This document shows positions 62,347 to 64,000 of a stretch of 64,000 nt of DNA, piece by piece (the stretch's first letter is position 1; every line of letters starts with the position of its first letter). The stretch lies in the NCBI GenBank assembly GCA_030550275.1, contig JAUQPR010000008.1:61599-125598 (forward strand), read 5' to 3'. Position numbers and translations under genes: made by a program. The notes below the pieces were generated by a model. The model was not told the DNA's origin. It saw only the letters and a list, made by a program, of their open reading frames with translations, and searched no databases. The DNA comes from Bacteroidota bacterium. GTDB lineage: Bacteria; Bacteroidota; Ignavibacteria; Kapaibacteriales; HRBIN21.

Positions 62347-62880
62347 ATGTCCCACAATCGTCCGTCCAGAGCCATGCGCAAAGCCGTGTTCGGAAGCGCA
62401 ATCGGAGGAGCCCTGGTGCTGCTCGCTCTCACGCTCGGAGCACAGAAGCGGTCCGCAGGTCCTGAGAGTGTCCCCTATCCGGAGGGGTATCGCTCCTGGA
62501 CGCACGTCAAAACCGCAATTCTCCACCCCGGGCATCCGCTGTACGAGGCATTCGGTGGTATCCATCACGTCTACGCAAATGAGAAAGCCGCTGCTGTCCT
62601 GCGCCGAGGTGGCAACCGCTTCCCCGATGGCTCCATCCTGGTCTTTGACCTCCTGGAATCCCCAACCCAGGACAATGCCACCGGCGAAGGAGCGCGGAAG
62701 GTTCTCGCCGTGATGGTCAAGGACAGCAAGCGCTTTCCTGCAACCGGAGGATGGGGCTATGCTGCGTTCAAGGGCGGGGACAAGCGTCAGCAGATCGTGA
62801 AGGACATGGTGCAGGAATGCCACAACTGCCACGCAGGACAGGCACAGCACGACTACGTCTTCAGCCAGTGGCGCAAGTGA
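62347..62880 (+). CDS. cytochrome P460-family c-type heme protein
   Basis: A 177-residue protein with an N-terminal export signal (MRKAVFGSAIGGALVLLALTL, in pieces, residues about 10-31) and a cytochrome P460-like domain: PYPEGYRSWTHVKTAIL, GIHHVYANEKAAAVLR, FPDGSILVFDL, KRFPATGGWGYAAF, and one heme c motif in ECHNCHAGQ near the C-terminus (about 157-165). P460 proteins oxidise hydroxylamine or handle NO; which applies here is unknown. It has its own promoter and ribosome-binding site, and is followed by a large inverted repeat. Confidence 0.87.
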   Translation: MSHNRPSRAMRKAVFGSAIGGALVLLALTLGAQKRSAGPESVPYPEGYRSWTHVKTAILHPGHPLYEAFGGIHHVYANEKAAAVLRRGGNRFPDGSILVFDLLESPTQDNATGEGARKVLAVMVKDSKRFPATGGWGYAAFKGGDKRQQIVKDMVQECHNCHAGQAQHDYVFSQWRK

Positions 62881-62905
62881 GCTGGTAGAGGCGGTCACAG
62901 CGGGT

Positions 62906-63017
62906 CCCAACCGCCAGCCGGTTCGTCTGTACAGGGACCTCAGGCAAGCTGGTCAAGCCGCAACAGAATCCGGTGGCCGGGGTGCTGAATGTGCGGCGGC
63001 TGGCGGTTGGGGTTTTT
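62906..63017 (+). other. large inverted repeat with T-run (terminator or structured RNA)
   Basis: Arms CCCAACCGCCAGCCG (62906-62920) and CGGCTGGCGGTTGGG (62997-63011) are perfectly complementary over 15 bases, with a 76-base loop, and T5 follows at 63013-63017. The left arm could also pair with GGCGGT at 62890-62895, giving a competing small hairpin. The T-run is on the plus side only, so the plus strand is the likely transcript. The loop is too long for a classic terminator; a terminator of the P460 transcript, a small RNA end, or an attenuator-like element are all possible. Confidence 0.5.
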
Positions 63018-63082
63018 GCTTGTGTTGCAGAACCTGCAATAACGGCATGACATAGCTCAGCGTTTGCCTTCTCCAGACAGCG

Positions 63083-63090
63083 TAATTTTG
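63083..63090 (+). promoter_or_regulatory. -7 promoter element for marR-type gene, with -33 TTTG
   Basis: TAATTTTG, exact match. TTTG lies 16 bases upstream. It ends 31 bases before the ATG at 63122, and the large inverted repeat is just upstream, so the MarR gene has its own promoter. Confidence 0.62.
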
Positions 63091-63121
63091 TCGTGTACCG
63101 AAGCCACCATCCAGCACAACG

Positions 63122-63712
63122 ATGGACACGTCTCAGAAGATTATCGCGGCGCTGGAGCGCATCGGGCAATCCCTACGCAGCCTCCTCCTTTCACATGCTT
63201 TTGCCGAGGGATTGAGCGTAACCCAGTCGCAACTGCTCCTGCAGTGCTACCTCCAGCCGGGTCGCCTCTACACCGTCAGCGAGCTGGCAGCGGAGTTGGA
63301 CCTCACACAACCCACCGTCAGCGACGCCATCTCGGCTCTCCAGCGCAAGGGGCTACTCCAGAAGCTCCAGCGTGGAGATGATCGCCGAGCCGTTGCCGTA
63401 GCCCTTACTCCGCGAGGTCGAGCACTGGCGCGTCGCCTCTGGCAGCAACACACGCAACGCTTCGAGGATGTTATCGCGCGCTTCTCCGCTGAGGAGCAGG
63501 CGCTGCTCCTGCATCTCCTCCTGCGCTTCATCGCCTATGCGTACGAATCGGGCGCTCTCCAGAGCACCCGCACCTGCCCAACATGCCGGTTCTTCGTACG
63601 GCGCCAGAGCGAATCCGGCACTTCCTACTTCTGTGCGCTCTTGGAGCAACCCCTTACGTTGACCGATCTTCGGGTCCTGTGCCCTGACCACGAGCCCATC
63701 TCTACGGCGTAG
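63122..63712 (+). CDS. MarR-family regulator with Cys-rich C-terminal tail
   Basis: A 196-residue protein. The winged-helix DNA-binding domain is clear (VSELAAELDLTQPTVSDAIS, GLLQKLQRGDDRRAVAVALT, LTPRGRALARRL). After the dimerisation helices it has a tail of about 50 residues with four Cys: CPTCRFF, YFCALLEQPLT, RVLCPDHE. The Cys pattern could bind zinc or an Fe-S cluster and so sense redox or NO. It lies beside the P460 cytochrome gene, but with its own promoter. Regulation of that gene is an inference. Confidence 0.82.
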   Translation: MDTSQKIIAALERIGQSLRSLLLSHAFAEGLSVTQSQLLLQCYLQPGRLYTVSELAAELDLTQPTVSDAISALQRKGLLQKLQRGDDRRAVAVALTPRGRALARRLWQQHTQRFEDVIARFSAEEQALLLHLLLRFIAYAYESGALQSTRTCPTCRFFVRRQSESGTSYFCALLEQPLTLTDLRVLCPDHEPISTA

Positions 63713-63782
63713 TCCACTTCGCGCAACGATACCGTAACCCAGTGGCGTTCACACTCTGCGGACCTGAAGCTACCCCCTGCTC

Positions 63783-63818
63783 AAAAACGACTGCCGCCGC
63801 CTCTTTGGGCGGCGGCAG
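63783..63818 (-). terminator. intrinsic terminator for the T9SS cargo gene
   Basis: Read on the minus strand: an 11-bp perfect stem CTGCCGCCGCC/GGCGGCGGCAG with a six-base loop, then TCG and a T5 run. It lies 21 bases downstream of the stop at 63840. No T-run follows on the plus strand. Confidence 0.8.
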
Positions 63819-63839
63819 TGGTGTCATCTCCACTTCGGC

Positions 63840-64000
63840 TTACCTCACCACACGCACCTGCTCCACCTGTACCCGCTCGCCCTGCCGCACCACCACCACA
63901 TACACCCCACTTGCCCACTGCCCTGTCCCAATCCGCACCACTCCTGCGCTCCCGACAAGCTCCCCACTCCACACCCGCTGCCCTATCCCATCGTACACCT
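63840..64000 (-). CDS. T9SS cargo protein, C-terminal sorting domain (partial)
   Basis: The frame reads in from the right window edge, giving 52 residues and a TAA stop. They form a typical type A T9SS sorting domain: VYDGIGQRVWSGEL, GTGQWASGVYVVVV and a final RVQVEQVRVVR. The signal is cleaved after transport and the protein is attached to the cell surface or released. The rest of the gene lies outside the window, so its main activity is unknown. An intrinsic terminator follows the stop. Confidence 0.85.
   Translation of the reverse strand, partial: VYDGIGQRVWSGELVGSAGVVRIGTGQWASGVYVVVVRQGERVQVEQVRVVR

Noticed and set aside
62125..62910. Open frame of 261 codons on the minus strand
   Set aside because: Antisense to the P460 gene; no motif, and the plus strand has promoter, ribosome-binding site and heme motif.
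62890..63017. SRP 4.5S RNA or tRNA in the large inverted repeat
   Set aside because: The SRP tetraloop/GGAAGG-type core and the tRNA T-loop GGTTCRA are not present, so neither name is supported.

Overview
The window is dense, GC-rich chromosomal DNA from a Gram-negative bacterium of the Bacteroidota/Chlorobiota (FCB) branch. The evidence is a fused LpxC-FabZ protein, type IX secretion C-terminal signals on two proteins, a PorE-like lipoprotein, TonB-dependent receptors, and a Bacteroidota-type promoter element (TAnnTTTG) in front of at least eleven genes. The high GC content and compact layout would suit Kapabacteria/Chlorobi-like or Rhodothermus-like lineages, but the exact group cannot be fixed from sequence reading alone. 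No rRNA, tRNA, CRISPR array, phage, IS element or recognisable defence locus was seen. No stretch without a gene is longer than about 250 bases.

Layout. Positions 1-5893 (minus) hold a translationally coupled envelope cluster: TPR protein, plug-less beta-barrel, SPOR protein and a TonB/TolA-like protein cut by the window edge. Lon protease (5990-8530, plus) follows. Next is a minus-strand uptake cluster (8520-11820) of a small His/Cys-rich secreted protein, a TonB-dependent receptor and a lipoprotein. cinA and tsaD (plus, to 14220) meet a long minus-strand operon (14194-23097) that reads uppS, bamA, two Skp/OmpH genes, lpxD, lpxC-fabZ, lpxA and a baeRF gene; this is an outer-membrane assembly and lipid A operon. 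After a glycosyltransferase (plus) comes the minus operon mfd, ychF, HAD phosphatase, cmk, ispH (24053-30778). A divergent plus operon (30868-34139) holds a HAD phosphatase, a Tat-exported FAD protein and a VWA protein. recQ (minus), rfbA (plus), an RRM protein (minus) and priA (plus) follow. The plus unit uvrD, PorE-like OmpA lipoprotein, PBP1A and a metallo-hydrolase runs from 40492 to 47522.

The minus run 47443-52481 is metG, an FtsL/DivIC-like protein, an ATP-grasp-like protein, yebC and ruvC. A T9SS-tagged endonuclease I with rsmI (minus, 52530-54874) lies back to back with a small lipoprotein gene (plus). The minus run 55735-58680 is an amino-acid permease, pdxJ and rsmE. The plus run holB, ricT and a PD40 propeller protein (58792-62151) is followed by a cytochrome P460-like gene, a large inverted repeat, a MarR-type regulator with a Cys-rich tail, and the 3' end of a T9SS cargo gene with its terminator.

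Most of the content is housekeeping: cell envelope, DNA repair and replication, and tRNA/rRNA modification. The interesting parts are the promoter set, repeated tail-to-tail gene overlaps, candidate T9SS components, the metal-uptake-like cluster, and the P460/inverted-repeat/MarR region. I did not find a convincing wholly new multi-gene system.
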